DNA of 64,000 bases from Candidatus Enterovibrio escicola (GTDB taxonomy: Bacteria; Pseudomonadota; Gammaproteobacteria; Enterobacterales; Vibrionaceae). The stretch lies in the NCBI RefSeq assembly GCF_002464935.1, contig NZ_NBYY01000009.1:186001-250000 (forward strand), in the 5' to 3' direction. The stretch's first letter is position 1, and each line of letters begins with the position of its first letter. The position numbers and the translations under genes were made by a program. Below, in pieces: positions 21,636 through 32,365 of this stretch. Under the pieces are notes generated by a model. That model was given only the letters and a program-made list of their open reading frames with translations. It searched no databases and had not been told where the DNA came from.

Positions 21636-21771
21636 CCTAACAAAGAAAATTTTTTATTTCTTTTCTGTATCTGATGACAGTTAAAATAAGGGTATATTTT
21701 TTTATTTTAGCATCTCAAGGATAAAAATCTGCAACCTAGGAACTAGATAGTTTCTTATTCTTGCAATAGAT

Positions 21772-22371
21772 TTATATTTTTTCGTCAACGTTAGCCTCAG
21801 CAGCTTTAGATACCATAACCATCGCTGGACGTACGACACGTCCGTTTAATGCATAGCCTTTTTGCATCACAAAAATGACCGTATTTGGCGCATGGTCAAC
21901 ACTTTCCTGAATCGACATCGCTTGATGCAATTCTGGATTGAAAGGTTCTCCTTCTGGATTTAGCTCTATCAGTCCAAATCTCTCCACCGTGATTTTCATT
22001 GTTTTCAGTGTAAGTTCCACGCCTTCCAACATAGGCTGAAGCTCTTCGTTCTCCCCGTCTGCCATCTCAAGAGCACGTTCCATGTTATCAATCACTGGCA
22101 ACAACTCATTGGCAAAGCGTTCAAGCGCGAACTTACGTGCCTTATCAATTTCTAACTCAGTTCTACGACGAATGTTTTCTATATCCGCACGGGCACGTAA
22201 TAGAGTATCTTGCTGTTCTTTAACCTTTTCTTCACTGATTTCAAGCGCCACTTCAAGCTCGCTGATCCGAGTAATCATTGTAGATATTTCGGCATCAGGT
22301 TCATTTTCTACTTTCACATGCACTGTTTTATCATGAGATGCTTCTTGGATCTTATTTTCTTCTTTATTCAT
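21772..22371 (-). CDS. grpE: nucleotide exchange factor GrpE
   Basis: Releases ADP from DnaK to reset the chaperone cycle. 199 residues, typical. The acidic N-terminus ([20 protein letters not shown]) leads into a long helical dimerisation region with DALL-type heptads ([19 protein letters not shown]) and the C-terminal beta domain ([40 protein letters not shown]). Divergent from nadK with a shared 193-bp spacer carrying a sigma-32 promoter. The grpE-dnaK-dnaJ order is intact. Confidence 0.96.
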   Translation of the reverse strand: MNKEENKIQEASHDKTVHVKVENEPDAEISTMITRISELEVALEISEEKVKEQQDTLLRARADIENIRRRTELEIDKARKFALERFANELLPVIDNMERALEMADGENEELQPMLEGVELTLKTMKITVERFGLIELNPEGEPFNPELHQAMSIQESVDHAPNTVIFVMQKGYALNGRVVRPAMVMVSKAAEANVDEKI

Positions 22372-22456
22372 AACTCATGCTCTCTCCGACACGATATTCT
22401 GTGTTAACGCCCCAATCTTAAAGATATGGGAAAATTAATTTCAATAATTTCTCTTA

Positions 22457-22484
22457 TTATGGGGATGTATAGTTGTGTTTCAAG
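22457..22484 (-). promoter_or_regulatory. sigma-32 heat-shock promoter of grpE
   Basis: On the minus strand CTTGAAA (22478-22484, exact consensus) and CCCCATAA (22457-22464) are separated by 13 bp. It is 86 bp upstream of the grpE start and is the better of the two heat-shock promoters in this cluster. Confidence 0.85.
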
Positions 22485-22564
22485 GTGGCATACTTGGCAA
22501 AACACGACAAGTCTAAAAGCATCACTTACATATAGAGCAACTAAACAACCTAGGATCAAGTAAG

Positions 22565-23446
22565 ATGTCAAAGAGTTTTAACACTATTGCTCTGGTCGGA
22601 AAACCCAAAAATCAAGATGCAATTGCAACTCATAAGAGCCTTTACCATTGGTTAACTAAGCAAGACTATCGCACATTGGTCGACAGTCGACTTGATAACT
22701 ACTTACATATCCCTACTCAGGATTTTCATGATCTGCTTTCTATCGGAGAGAAGGCAGATCTTGCTATTGTTATTGGAGGCGACGGTAACATGCTAGGTGC
22801 CGCCCGTGTCTTGTCGCATTTCGACATTTCAGTGATTGGCGTAAACCGAGGTAATCTCGGATTTTTAACCGACATTGATCCAGATAATTACAAAGACGTC
22901 CTTTTTTCTGTTCTTACCAATGATTATGTCGAAGAACAACGTTTCCTGCTAGAAGCCGAAGTACGTAGTCATGGTCAGATCACAAGCCACAACACCGCAC
23001 TAAACGAAGCCGTACTTCATCCAGGGAAAGTGGCACACATGATTGAGTTCGAAGTGTACATTGATGATAACTTCGCATTTTCCCAGCGCTCAGACGGACT
23101 GATTATCGCAACGCCAACAGGTTCAACAGCCTATAACCTTTCTAGTGGTGGCCCTATCTTATCACCCAGTTTAGATGCAATTTCCTTAGTACCTATGTTT
23201 CCACACACGCTCTCAAGCCGCCCACTCGTGGTGGATGCAAAATGTCATATCAAACTGGTTGTATCACCTGATAATGGCAGCACACTGGAAGTTAGCTGTG
23301 ACAGTCAAGTATCTCTTCCCGTAAATCCTGGCGATGAAGTTCATATTTATCGCAGCCCCTCATTTTTACGACTGATACATCCAAAAAATTACAGTTATTA
23401 TAAGACACTACGTACTAAACTTGGCTGGTCTAATAAATTATTTTGA
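22565..23446 (+). CDS. nadK: NAD kinase
   Basis: Phosphorylates NAD to NADP with ATP. 293 residues, usual for proteobacteria. The GGDGNMLG nucleotide-binding motif is at residues 71-78; the second conserved block has [40 protein letters not shown] and [12 protein letters not shown]. The start ATG 22565 follows AGGATCAAGTAAG. Divergent from grpE, as in other gammaproteobacteria, where recN follows; here recN is reduced to a stub. Confidence 0.96.
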   Translation: MSKSFNTIALVGKPKNQDAIATHKSLYHWLTKQDYRTLVDSRLDNYLHIPTQDFHDLLSIGEKADLAIVIGGDGNMLGAARVLSHFDISVIGVNRGNLGFLTDIDPDNYKDVLFSVLTNDYVEEQRFLLEAEVRSHGQITSHNTALNEAVLHPGKVAHMIEFEVYIDDNFAFSQRSDGLIIATPTGSTAYNLSSGGPILSPSLDAISLVPMFPHTLSSRPLVVDAKCHIKLVVSPDNGSTLEVSCDSQVSLPVNPGDEVHIYRSPSFLRLIHPKNYSYYKTLRTKLGWSNKLF

Positions 23447-23503
23447 GCTTTCTTTTTTAATATCGTTACAAATTCCTCATCATTAACACCACGGAATAAC
23501 CTA

Positions 23504-23541
23504 CTGTAGATAAACACAGTTTGTGCTGTTCATATCAACAA
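23504..23541 (+). promoter_or_regulatory. two LexA-type (SOS) boxes left from the lost recN gene
   Basis: CTGT-N8-ACAG is exact at 23504-23519 (TACTGTAGATAAACACAGTT with flanks). A second site, CTGTTCATATCAACAA at 23526-23541, differs from CTGT-N8-ACAG by one base. Consensus in enterics and vibrios is CTGT-N8-ACAG. recN in E. coli has more than one LexA box and lies directly after nadK. The boxes now precede only a start-less recN stub. Confidence 0.65.
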
Positions 23542-23550
23542 AATAATAAA

Positions 23551-23609
23551 TATCGGTGTTTAAGTCTACCACTGCACATTACAATTCAGAACCTTACGTT
23601 TGTAAAATT
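23551..23609 (+). pseudogene. recN: 5' stub of recN (DNA repair protein RecN), cut by IS982
   Basis: Directly after the SOS boxes one frame (23566-23607) reads LPLHITIQNLTFVK. This aligns without gaps to the RecN N-terminus (E. coli MLAQLTISNFAIVR): T, I, N and V are identical and most other positions are conservative. The codon at the expected start is CTA rather than ATG. At 23610 the IS982 right repeat begins, so only about 14 codons remain and the ABC ATPase body is gone. The match is short; the location after nadK and behind LexA boxes is the stronger evidence. Confidence 0.55.
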
Positions 23610-24395
23610 AACCTCAGATCTGCATAAGCGCTTGCTTATCAAGCAAGTCATCTTGATGCTCGGCTTCTTTGGTTAAAATGAATACGCGATAAACCCCGCC
23701 AGCAAATTGGCTATAAAGCTAATACAACTACGGTGCCGAAGATGCTAGATTTTAGATATGTTTTTTAGTTGTTCAAAAACGGTTTAAATAATCAATTGTT
23801 TCCGGAGCATTAGGCAATCACAAAGTTTCATCACTTTGGATTTCATATTTTTTACACCCGTTATCAGTATAACTCCCTTGTGTGCAAGTTCCCGCTCCAA
23901 TGGATCAGAGATATAACCTTTGTCTCCGTATAAACACCCCTAAAGTTCGTCAGTCATTTCCGGTACAAATTTCCTATCATCCACATTAGCCATCGTCACT
24001 TTGACTGAGATAATACCACCTTCGTCATTGATAATGAGGTGTAATTTGAAGCTGTAAAACCACCCCATCGTTTCTTTTCCTAGTTTCTCAGCACCTTTAA
24101 AAACCTGATATCTGAAAATGAGGAGGTTTTAACAAACCTGTAGCTTAGACGAATCAACGAAGGTCATCCCTGTCGGTTTTGCCTGACGGTGAGTGAGGTA
24201 AAAGCAAAGTAGAACCAGAACACCTTGCATGCGCATGAGCATTCACGTGTAGCTGACTCATTCAGGAAATTCGTTGCTGAGGCAGAGGAAAACAAAATGG
24301 ATGTAATAGGCTTTGAAGTCTCGATATCTAGATTGATGTAAAGCTATCACTATCGTCATCACTTCACTAACTGCCAGGCGAAAAGGCTTGTTTGA
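23610..24395 (-). mobile_element. IS982-family element, right part lost
   Basis: Begins with repeat AACCTCAGATCTGCATAAGC at 23610 and continues on the minus strand through most of a decayed transposase as far as the N-terminal PFRLAVSEVM-like region at about 24390, where it stops abruptly against ISAs1 sequence. Several stops and frameshifts. Confidence 0.78.
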
Positions 24396-24411
24396 ATAGC
24401 CTTCTATTATC

Positions 24412-24550
24412 AAATATGCCGCCAAACATGGAAAATTACCACACGCTCTCTGACATTCTACTATTAATCGTTTGTGGTGTTATTACAGGATATGCAGGTT
24501 GAAGAAGAATAAAAGACTTTGGTACCGATCATCTCAATTAGCTCAAATTA
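24412..24550 (+). mobile_element. ISAs1-family transposase N-terminal fragment
   Basis: Plus-strand frame reads MPPNMENYHTLSDILLLIVC, GVITGYAG, a stop, then RRIKDFGTDHLN and KLRMG. This matches the H-repeat/ISAs1 N-terminal domain (H.L.DILLL.ICAVI.GAEGWE.I..FG..HL..L). About 45 codons survive. Confidence 0.65.
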
Positions 24551-24559
24551 AGGATGGGT

Positions 24560-24657
24560 CCCTCCGTTAGGTAAAATAAACGACAAAGTGATCGGTACAT
24601 TCATTGAATGTGAGTATTACCTTTAAATCATAATAAACCCATTAAATACATGACCTG
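24560..24657 (+). mobile_element. IS1-family right-end fragment
   Basis: Contains CGACAAAGTGATCGGTACAT (HDKVIGTFIE-like InsB C-terminus) and ends with the repeat ...CCCATTAAATACATGACC, matching the right end of the IS1 copy at 28085-28822. The rest of the element is missing. Confidence 0.6.
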
Positions 24658-24684
24658 ATGAGAAGGGAGGTGCTCTCATCACGG

Positions 24685-24935
24685 ATACACGCAAAACATG
24701 AAACAAAAGATAATGAAGCTTTCGGCTAGTCTAATGCTGAGAAATCGATTCATCATCGAAACAACCTTTGATTAACTTAAACATATATCCCAAGTAAGGC
24801 ATTTGTGACACTGAAGTTGTATGAGTTTAATGGTCAACCTAATTGCTAAATTCATTACGTATACGTTCCAACCACAAAACCTAGCCTTAAAATTATTCAG
24901 CTTGAAAAAGCCAAGCTTATACGGATTTGAAGTTT
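24685..24935 (+). mobile_element. IS982-family 3' fragment
   Basis: Decayed C-terminal transposase sequence: ATGAAACAAAAGATAATGAA (the 'kkxETxSDE' segment), LMLRNRFIIET-like and LLA.FI.Y.FQ-like pieces. It is more diverged than the other copies and ends without a clear inverted repeat. Confidence 0.55.
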
Positions 24936-25046
24936 CTTATTTCGACTCTCTAACCAAAATAGACATAAATGCACACTGGTAAACAGCTAATAAGGGAGGT
25001 AGGACTCAATGATAAACTTGAATTCGCGCAATGAAAGTATATCTCA

Positions 25047-26636
25047 TTAAGGAGATAAACTACCACCAAAATACTCCGCTAGGTACTGTTCAAAGTTCAC
25101 ACCGTCACTCTGCTCCACGTTTCGCTGACGTTGAAGGCTCGCTTCACTTTCTTTTCGGAATTGTGCTTCGGTGAATTTTAAATAGTCACCCTTAGAGAAA
25201 AGAGCAGCATTGTCAGCGGCAATCCCCAACCCGACCTTGCTAATACTCTCTTGGGAGATAATCTTTTTTAGCAAACGTGCTGACAACGTTTTTTCAGGAT
25301 AATCGAACCACGTCACTAAATCTCGGCAAACTGACTGGTATTTATCACCTCCATATGCTTTATCCATGACGACAGAAAGATCAGTTAAGTCTGCAAAAAC
25401 ACGATGCCCCCACTCAGTTTGGGTTAGCTGCTCACCGTTACAACCAATTTGTAAAGTTAGATTTGGCTTACGTCCTCCCATCACCACTTTATCCCAGTTT
25501 TCACGCCAACATCGAAGTTCACAATCCGCCATCAATTCTGATGGCGACAATACACACCAAATCACGAACAAATCAAGGAAGTAAACTTGTGTTTCATCAA
25601 TACCTATCGGGCTGAATGGATTAACATCAAGAGAACGTACTTCAATGTACTCCACACCACCCCGTTCTAGTGCATCTGACGGTTTTTCCCCACTCTTCGT
25701 CACCCGTTTAGGGCGAATTGGCGCATACAGTTCGTTTTCAATTTGCAGCACATTCGTATTAAGTTGACAATAGCCAGATGCATCTTTCACACCAATATCG
25801 GCAAACTCTACCGATGGTGTTCGCATTGCATCCCGTACACCCTCCAAGTATTGCGCAAGGTTATCAAACCCAATTTTCAATACACCCTGTGTGCTATTTG
25901 TATAACCAAAATCACTCAAACGAAGTGACGTTGCATAGGGCAAGTAGTATGTCCCTTCCTTACCAATGGTTTCAAAGTTCATAGCCCTCTCTGTATTTTT
26001 GATGAACGAACCACAAAGTGCAGGTGACGCACCGAACAAATATGGAAGTATCCAACCAAAACGGTAGTAGTTTCTGATCAATCCCAAATACGCATCAGAT
26101 ATATATTCTTGAGTTGTGTACGTTGTCTGATCTCTAATCCACAGTTGCCAAAAACTTTGAGAAAATGAGAAGTTGAAGTGTACACCGGAGATAACCTGCA
26201 TGATGCTATCATAACGATGTTTTAGACCTTTACGGTAAAGAGTTTTCATTCGACCCACGTTTGATGTGCCATATTGTGCCAAGTTTATCTCATCTTGATT
26301 TCCAACATAACAAGGCATGGACAGTGGCCACAGCATTTCGCCATCAAGTGAACGATATGTAAATCTGTGGATATCCTGTAACTGAGTCAGTGTTTCAGAT
26401 ACTGAATAGCTTACTGGGGTGATAAATTCCAGCAGTGATTCAGCAAAGTCAGTAGTTATCCACTTGTGCGTTAAGGCTGATCCTAATACCGGAGGATGGG
26501 CAGAAAGCGACAATGTTCCTTCCGACGTGATACGCAGAGCTTCGCGTTCAATACCTCGTCCAAGACCCTTTAGCGCATTGGGATGTTCAGACAGCGCCGC
26601 CAACCGTTGAGAAAAACTAATCAAGGCTGTACTCAT
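25047..26636 (-). CDS. gshA: glutamate-cysteine ligase
   Basis: Joins glutamate and cysteine in the rate-limiting first step of glutathione synthesis. 529 residues (E. coli 518), the proteobacterial type. Conserved blocks: [19 protein letters not shown] near residue 25, [61 protein letters not shown]. The start has no competing upstream Met, and the N-terminus [15 protein letters not shown] is family-like. In Vibrio luxS usually follows; here the next 90 bp and beyond are IS debris. No frame disruption. Confidence 0.95.
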   Translation of the reverse strand: MSTALISFSQRLAALSEHPNALKGLGRGIEREALRITSEGTLSLSAHPPVLGSALTHKWITTDFAESLLEFITPVSYSVSETLTQLQDIHRFTYRSLDGEMLWPLSMPCYVGNQDEINLAQYGTSNVGRMKTLYRKGLKHRYDSIMQVISGVHFNFSFSQSFWQLWIRDQTTYTTQEYISDAYLGLIRNYYRFGWILPYLFGASPALCGSFIKNTERAMNFETIGKEGTYYLPYATSLRLSDFGYTNSTQGVLKIGFDNLAQYLEGVRDAMRTPSVEFADIGVKDASGYCQLNTNVLQIENELYAPIRPKRVTKSGEKPSDALERGGVEYIEVRSLDVNPFSPIGIDETQVYFLDLFVIWCVLSPSELMADCELRCWRENWDKVVMGGRKPNLTLQIGCNGEQLTQTEWGHRVFADLTDLSVVMDKAYGGDKYQSVCRDLVTWFDYPEKTLSARLLKKIISQESISKVGLGIAADNAALFSKGDYLKFTEAQFRKESEASLQRQRNVEQSDGVNFEQYLAEYFGGSLSP

Positions 26637-27022
26637 TTATATTAGAAAAGACTAAAACCGACAAGCTTAATCACTCTGATCAGTAAAAGCCATCTCATTG
26701 TTTTAATTCATGAGCTCACTATACCAAAACAACTTGAAGAAGCTCAATTTTAGAGGTCATCAGTGCATTCAATTCGAGAACGACTCTCATAGAAATCAGT
26801 TTAGTTCACGGGAGTTTAACGAAGAAATAGACATTTATCTGCCCACGTAAAAAACGTTTACTTACTCTATAAACTTGATGTTATCCCTTTTTAAGGGAGC
26901 GCACTCCCCTTATATAAGGGATGCTTTGATCATGACATCAGTAAATCTCGCTGAAACCTGCACTCCAAATTATTTTAGGATAAACGTAGGAAGTTCGATT
27001 TTATCGCAAACTGAAGTGCTAA
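26637..27022. other. gshA upstream region with tandem palindromes
   Basis: No gene seen. Contains three overlapping palindromes at 26884-26920: TCCCTTTTTAAGGGA, GGGAGCGCACTCCC and CCCTTATATAAGGG. The middle arms extend to AAGGGAG/CTCCCCTT. It could be a terminator of a deleted gene or part of the gshA 5' region; no U-run follows on either strand. Confidence 0.4.
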
Positions 27023-27895
27023 GTTAGTTTGAACTACGCATAAGAAATTAACTAAATGCCAAAGTTGCGATCTGATTGTTTAAAAAAACTATTGACTACA
27101 TAAGAACTTGGGCATAAATAACCTAAACACTGTTTTCGTCAATGTCGACGACTTCTGCTGGACTTTCCTCCATGCATGGAAAAAACATTTAATTTCTTCC
27201 GGTATCAAATAAAGAAACAAACCTTTTCGCCTCCCAGTTAGCGAAGTGATGAGGATAGTGACAGTTTTCCATCAATTTTGGTATCGAGACTTTAAAACCT
27301 ATTACATCCACTTTGTTTGCAGCTACCTCACCAACGAATTTCCTGAATGAATCAGCTACACACAAATACTCAAGCTCATGCAAAGTGATTTGGTTCCGCT
27401 TGGCTTTTATCTCACTCACCGTCAGGGATTGCCTGTGTTGATTCATCTAAGCTGCAGGTTTGTTACAACCTACGCATTCTCAAACATCAGGTTTTTAAAG
27501 GTGCTGCGACACGAGGAAAAGAAACGATAGGGTAGTTTTACGACTTCAAATTACACGTTATTATCAATAATAAAGGTGATATTATCTCAGTCAAAGTGAC
27601 AGTGGATGATAGGAAATCTGTACCGGAAATGACTGACGAACTTTAGGGGTGTTTATACGGAGACAAAGGTTATCTCTCTGATCCATTGGAGCGGGAACTT
27701 GCACACAAGGGAGTTATACTGATAACGGGTGTAAAAAAGAATAGGAAACCCAAAGTCATGAAACTTTGAGATCGCCTGATGCTCCGGAAACAATTGATTA
27801 TTGAAACCGTTTTTGATCAACTAAAAACATATCCCACATCGAGCATTCTTGGCACCGTAATTGTCTCAACTGTATGGTCAACTTCCTGGCTGGGC
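27023..27895 (+). mobile_element. IS982-family element, right end replaced by IS6 sequence
   Basis: Left repeat (GTTAGTTTGAACTACGCATAAG) at about 27023, then decayed transposase: VEVDDFC region, DRKSVPEMTDEL-like, PLERELAHKGVILITGV, RKQLIIETVFDQLKT. At about 27895 the sequence switches into IS6 at a short shared stretch (GGGCTCATCG). Multiple stops. Confidence 0.75.
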
Positions 27896-29160
27896 TCATC
27901 GCATAAAGAAGCCTGTCGCATCTTCGTAACGGATGGACGAGATATATATCAAGGTAAAAGATCAGTGGAAGTATTACCCTTTGGCTGTTAATAAGTTCGG
28001 TAATATCATTAATTTTCTACTGTACAAACACCGTGATGAGAAAGTAATTATACCTTCTTCAACAAGGTAATAGCCCATAACTGTGGTCATGTATTTAATA
28101 GGTTTTTCTGCGTATAAAATGACTTTCTTTTGCATAGTGATCATGAGAGCTATCCTTGACGTTCAATGTTGTTTTTACCCGCAAAAAAACAGTTAAAAAG
28201 CAGGATATCGGCCTTGCTGGACACTAACGATATCGTTGCCAAGCATGTTGCTGAACCTTCCAGCTTAAATACATATAAAGGGCTTATAAGGCGGAATTAA
28301 AAGAGCAACTTGTTGAACTTGCTATGAATAATTCGGTTGGCCGCGTTTTAAAAAACTTACACTACACTGTATAAGCACATTCCCTCTTGATGTACTAGAA
28401 GTGGTGCTTATCTGCGAAGTAGATGAGCAATGGTCTTTCTTAGGTAATAAAAATACCCCTCGCTGGCGCGAGGTATGCTTGGGAGCCTTGATTGGAAAGA
28501 ATCATTGCTCACGTATTAAGGTGTCGTGGAAGAAAGATATTTAATTTACTTTTTAATTGGTTACCCATATTCAATATTTTATTTTAGTGTCGGGCGGTTT
28601 CAATGTGTACGAAATCCTTCCCGAAACTAAACACATTGTTGGCAAATTCTATACACCACGCATTGAGAGGGAAAATTTAACCCTCCGTACACGCTTGAAA
28701 TAACTCAACCGAAAAACTATTGAATACTCAAAATCAACGGAAATGCACGAAAAGGTGATCTGTATATTCATTAAACGGTAGTATTACCTTTAAACCATAA
28801 TCAACCTATTGAATACATGATCATAAGGGTTTACCTGAAAAGATGTGATTAATAAGAGTGGTGCCAATGCGTGAGCGTTGCATAATATCAAACTCTAGTT
28901 TACGTGGAGGATGCTCAACTTAATTTAAGTATTCAAGTTAGACATTTTAACAACCTAATCGAACAGAACTACCGGAAAGTCAAAGGTAAGATGCATCAGT
29001 TCCTAGAATGGAAATTAGATAAAGGAACCACCGCAATAACTTGCTGGCATAGAGCTGTGATCGATGATTAGAAATAGACAACTCAAAAACCCAAAGAATT
29101 TATATGGTTGGGATAAATTCTACGCGCTTACCGTCTAATTTTATTTAAAAATCAATATGC
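27893..29160 (+). mobile_element. IS6-family element split by an IS1 insertion
   Basis: 27893-28084 matches the DDE N-terminal part seen at 32880-33060 (NKKPV..S.W.DE.YI.VKGKWKYY). 28823-29160 continues with the C-terminal half (VRHFNNLIEQNYRKVKGKMH, QFLEWKLDKGTTAI) and the tail PKEFIWLG. The IS1 at 28085-28822 sits between them. The first about 70 codons of the transposase and the left end are absent. Stops occur in both halves. Confidence 0.72.
28085..28822 (+). mobile_element. IS1-family element nested in IS6
   Basis: 738 bp bounded by inverted repeats GGTCATGTATTTAATAGGTTT and the complement GATCATGTATTCAATAGGTTG. Inside are InsB-like pieces: LEVVLICEVDEQWSFVGNK, IAHVF-type region, FYTPRIERENLTLRTRL, RKTIEYSKSTEMHEKVI. 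The reading frame is broken several times. Flanks ATAACTGT (28077-28084) and ATAAGGGT (28823-28830) look like an 8-bp target duplication with two differences. Confidence 0.78.
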
Positions 29161-29190
29161 TTCTACTTCTGCATAATTTTTTAATTAAAC

Positions 29191-31755
29191 CTAAATTAGT
29201 GCCTTCAAACGATACAAAGCGTCTAATGCTTGGCGTGGGGTCAAATCATCTAATTCTATCTCAATTAAAGCTTTTTCTGCATCGCTTAGCTCCATAATCG
29301 CATATAATTGTGATGCGGGGAGATGTATATCTTCACCTGTTACCACGTTATATCCACTAGCTTCGAGTTGTCGGAGCTTGTGTTTAGCACGTTGAATCAC
29401 TGTTTTTGGCACTCCCGCTAGTCCTGCTACAGCAAGACCATATGATTTGCTAGCTGCCCCTTCCTGAACAGCATGCATAAATGTAATTGCATCACCGTGT
29501 TCGATTGCATCAAAATGTACGTTTACTAGGCCACTTATCTGACCAGAAAGCTCTGTCAGTTCGAAATAGTGTGTTGCAAATAAGGTCATGGCATTGAGTT
29601 CTTCTGCCAACCACTCCGCACTCGCCCATGCTAGCGATAAACCATCATAAGTACTTGTTCCTCTACCAATTTCGTCCATGAGGACGAGACTGTTTTCAGT
29701 GGCATTATGAAGAATATTAGCGGTTTCTGTCATTTCGACCATGAAGGTAGATCGCCCCGATGCCAAGTCGTCGGATGCACCGATACGGGTGAATATACGG
29801 TCAACCGTTCCTAAGGTTACCGATTTTGCTGGTACATATGAACCAATATGTGCTAACAAGGTTATCAACGCTGTTTGACGCATATAAGTTGATTTACCAC
29901 CCATGTTAGGTCCCGTAATAATGAGCATACGACGGTTTAGATCTAAAATGGTTGGGTTAGCAATAAACGGTGCATTGAGTACTTGTTCTACCACTGGATG
30001 ACGCCCATCCTTAATATTGATACCACGAGTGTCTGTGAATATGGGTCGACAATAATTAAGCGTTTCTGCACGTTCTGCTAGGTTTGCTAACACATCCAGT
30101 GTAGAAAGTGCATCTGCTGCAGATTGCAACATTTCTAAATGTGGTAACAACTTATCAAATAGATCTTCCCATAGTTTTTTCTCAATCGCTAACGCTTTAG
30201 TTTTCGAGTTAAGTACTTTATCCTCGTGCGCTTTTAATTCGGGAATAATATAACGCTCAGCGTTTTTTAGCGTCTGTCTACCCACATAATGTGGGGGCAC
30301 TAAATGACTTTGACCACGGTTAACCTGAATATAAAAACCATGTACTTGGTTGTAGCCAACTTTTAAGGTATCAATGTTATGGAGTTCCCGTTCCCGTTGC
30401 TCGAGTTCTTCAAGAATACGGGTTGCACCCTCGGCCAATTCACGCCAGTCATCTAATTCTGAGTTATAACCTGTCGCTATCACACCTCCATCACGAATCA
30501 CCACTGGAGGTACTTCTACAATTGCCTCTTCCAAGAGGTGTGTTAGTTTAGGCATAGGTGCTGAAGCGTATTTCAACGGAGTAATAGAGTCGTCAGAGAG
30601 TTCATCAAGCAGCATTTTTATCTCTGGAAGTTGTTGCAAGGCACTGCGGAGTTTAGCTATGTCACGAGGGCGTGCTGAACGTAGCGCCAAGCGCGCCAGA
30701 ATGCGTTCCATGTCACCGATAGGGTTCAAGGCACGGGTAAGCTCAACATACATACCGGATTCTTTAAGCACGTCTATAGCATCCAATCGTTCATTGATGA
30801 TAGTGCAATTACGGACAGGCTGATGGAGCCAACGTTTAAGCAAACGGCTACCCATGGGGGTAGTGGTTTTATCTAACACGGAAGCTAAAGTGTTCGCAAG
30901 CCCACCAGATAGATTTTGGGTAAGCTCTAAGTTACGACGGGTTGCCGCATCTAGTATCACCGATTGAGCTTTATTCTCTTTCACCAAGGTACGAATATGT
31001 GGCATCGCAGTCCGTTGAGTATCTTTGATGTATTGCATCAAACATCCGGCAGCAGCAAGTCCGAGTGAACACTTTTCCACACCAAAACCTACTAAATCTC
31101 TAGTGTTGAATTGCTGGTTGAGCTGCCGTTTGGCTGTATCGAGATCAAATTCCCAAATAGGTCGACGTCGGCTTCCTTTACACATTCCGATGAGAGAAAT
31201 ATGGGTAAAGTCTTCTGGATATAATAATTCTGCAGGCTGTGTACGTTGAAGTTCCGCCCTCATTTCTTCTTCGGTATTTGGTTCGCTCAACAAGAAACGA
31301 CCAGAGGTGATGTCAAGTGTGGCATAGCCAAAACGGTCTCCGTGCATAAAAATAGAGGCAAGCAGGTTATCAACACGTTCACTAAGTAGTGCTTCATCTG
31401 AGACAGTTCCTGGCGTAATGATACGTACCACTTGTCGTTCTACCAGACCTTTCCCGATTACCGAATCTCCAATTTGCTCACAAAGTGCTACGGATTCTCC
31501 CATTTGAACTAAACGTGCTAGATATCCTTCAACTGCATGGTAGGGGACACCAGCCATCGGTATAGGTACACCTGCAGACGCGCCGCGTTTGGTTAGAGAA
31601 ATGTCGAGAAGTTCTGATGCACGCTTTGCGTCATCATAAAAAAGCTCATAGAAATCACCCATTCGATAGAAAAGAAATTCTTGAGGATGTTGAGCTTTTA
31701 ATTTTAGGTATTGTTGCATCATAGGTGTGTGGTGTTCTACTACTTGTTCTGTCAC
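29191..31755 (-). CDS. mutS: DNA mismatch repair protein MutS
   Basis: Recognises mismatches and small loops and recruits MutL. 854 residues (E. coli 853). Mismatch-binding domain I has [15 protein letters not shown] with the Phe-x-Glu region and [14 protein letters not shown]. The ATPase has Walker [15 protein letters not shown], then [35 protein letters not shown] and ATHYFELT. The C-terminal helices are present. No lesion, so mismatch repair appears retained although neighbouring recombination genes are lost. Normally next to rpoS, here about 11 kb away. Divergent from pncC, 108 bp apart. Confidence 0.97.
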   Translation of the reverse strand: MTEQVVEHHTPMMQQYLKLKAQHPQEFLFYRMGDFYELFYDDAKRASELLDISLTKRGASAGVPIPMAGVPYHAVEGYLARLVQMGESVALCEQIGDSVIGKGLVERQVVRIITPGTVSDEALLSERVDNLLASIFMHGDRFGYATLDITSGRFLLSEPNTEEEMRAELQRTQPAELLYPEDFTHISLIGMCKGSRRRPIWEFDLDTAKRQLNQQFNTRDLVGFGVEKCSLGLAAAGCLMQYIKDTQRTAMPHIRTLVKENKAQSVILDAATRRNLELTQNLSGGLANTLASVLDKTTTPMGSRLLKRWLHQPVRNCTIINERLDAIDVLKESGMYVELTRALNPIGDMERILARLALRSARPRDIAKLRSALQQLPEIKMLLDELSDDSITPLKYASAPMPKLTHLLEEAIVEVPPVVIRDGGVIATGYNSELDDWRELAEGATRILEELEQRERELHNIDTLKVGYNQVHGFYIQVNRGQSHLVPPHYVGRQTLKNAERYIIPELKAHEDKVLNSKTKALAIEKKLWEDLFDKLLPHLEMLQSAADALSTLDVLANLAERAETLNYCRPIFTDTRGINIKDGRHPVVEQVLNAPFIANPTILDLNRRMLIITGPNMGGKSTYMRQTALITLLAHIGSYVPAKSVTLGTVDRIFTRIGASDDLASGRSTFMVEMTETANILHNATENSLVLMDEIGRGTSTYDGLSLAWASAEWLAEELNAMTLFATHYFELTELSGQISGLVNVHFDAIEHGDAITFMHAVQEGAASKSYGLAVAGLAGVPKTVIQRAKHKLRQLEASGYNVVTGEDIHLPASQLYAIMELSDAEKALIEIELDDLTPRQALDALYRLKALI

Positions 31756-31863
31756 GGTTTACCTGCGATATTACAAAATGTGGATAATATGATAAGGATA
31801 CTAGAATCGCTGTAAAGTGTCCTCCTCACGATGCTGGAAAAATGAAGTAAAGCAGAGGGAATA

Positions 31864-32364
31864 ATGGAATATTTATTAAAATTGGCCATGCAAATTGGCA
31901 TTTTTCTGAGAAATTCAGGTGAGATTGTGACAACTGCAGAGTCTTGTACCGGTGGCGGTATTTCGTATATACTGACGGAAATTGTAGGGAGCTCGGCATG
32001 GTTTGAACGTGCATTTGTGGCTTACAGCAATGAGGCTAAATATGAATTGCTCGGGGTAAAGGAAGAAACACTAGTAACTTGTGGCGCCGTCAGTGAAGAA
32101 GTGGTAGCTGAAATGGCATGTGGTGCAGTGAGCGCCTCCAATGCAGATTATGGCCTTGCCGTAAGCGGCATTGCTGGTCCCCTAGGTGGTAGTGAAGCCA
32201 AACCAGTTGGCATGGTATGTTTTGGTTGGGCAACGAGGTCGGGAGTGGTGACTGAAACTAACCTCTTTAAGGGAGATAGGTATGTGATTCGTCGTAATGC
32301 CATCGCTCACAGCTTATGCGGATTTCAGTCCTATCTTGAAAACCAACAATCAGAGCGAGAATAA
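31864..32364 (+). CDS. pncC: nicotinamide-nucleotide amidohydrolase (CinA C-terminal type)
   Basis: Deamidates NMN to nicotinate mononucleotide, recycling NMN made by DNA ligase. 166 residues, the stand-alone CinA C-terminal domain of enterics and vibrios. Signature TTAESCTGGGISYILTEIVG, then VAYSNEAKYELLGV, GAVSEEVVAEMACGA and AVSGIAGPLGGSEAKPVGMV. In relatives recA starts within about 100 bp after this stop; here IS91 sequence begins at once (32366). Confidence 0.93.
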   Translation: MEYLLKLAMQIGIFLRNSGEIVTTAESCTGGGISYILTEIVGSSAWFERAFVAYSNEAKYELLGVKEETLVTCGAVSEEVVAEMACGAVSASNADYGLAVSGIAGPLGGSEAKPVGMVCFGWATRSGVVTETNLFKGDRYVIRRNAIAHSLCGFQSYLENQQSERE

Positions 32365-32365
32365 A

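Noticed and set aside
21563-21643. N-terminally extended DnaK
   Set aside because: The extension is upstream leader that includes the sigma-32 promoter; [14 protein letters not shown] is the conserved start.
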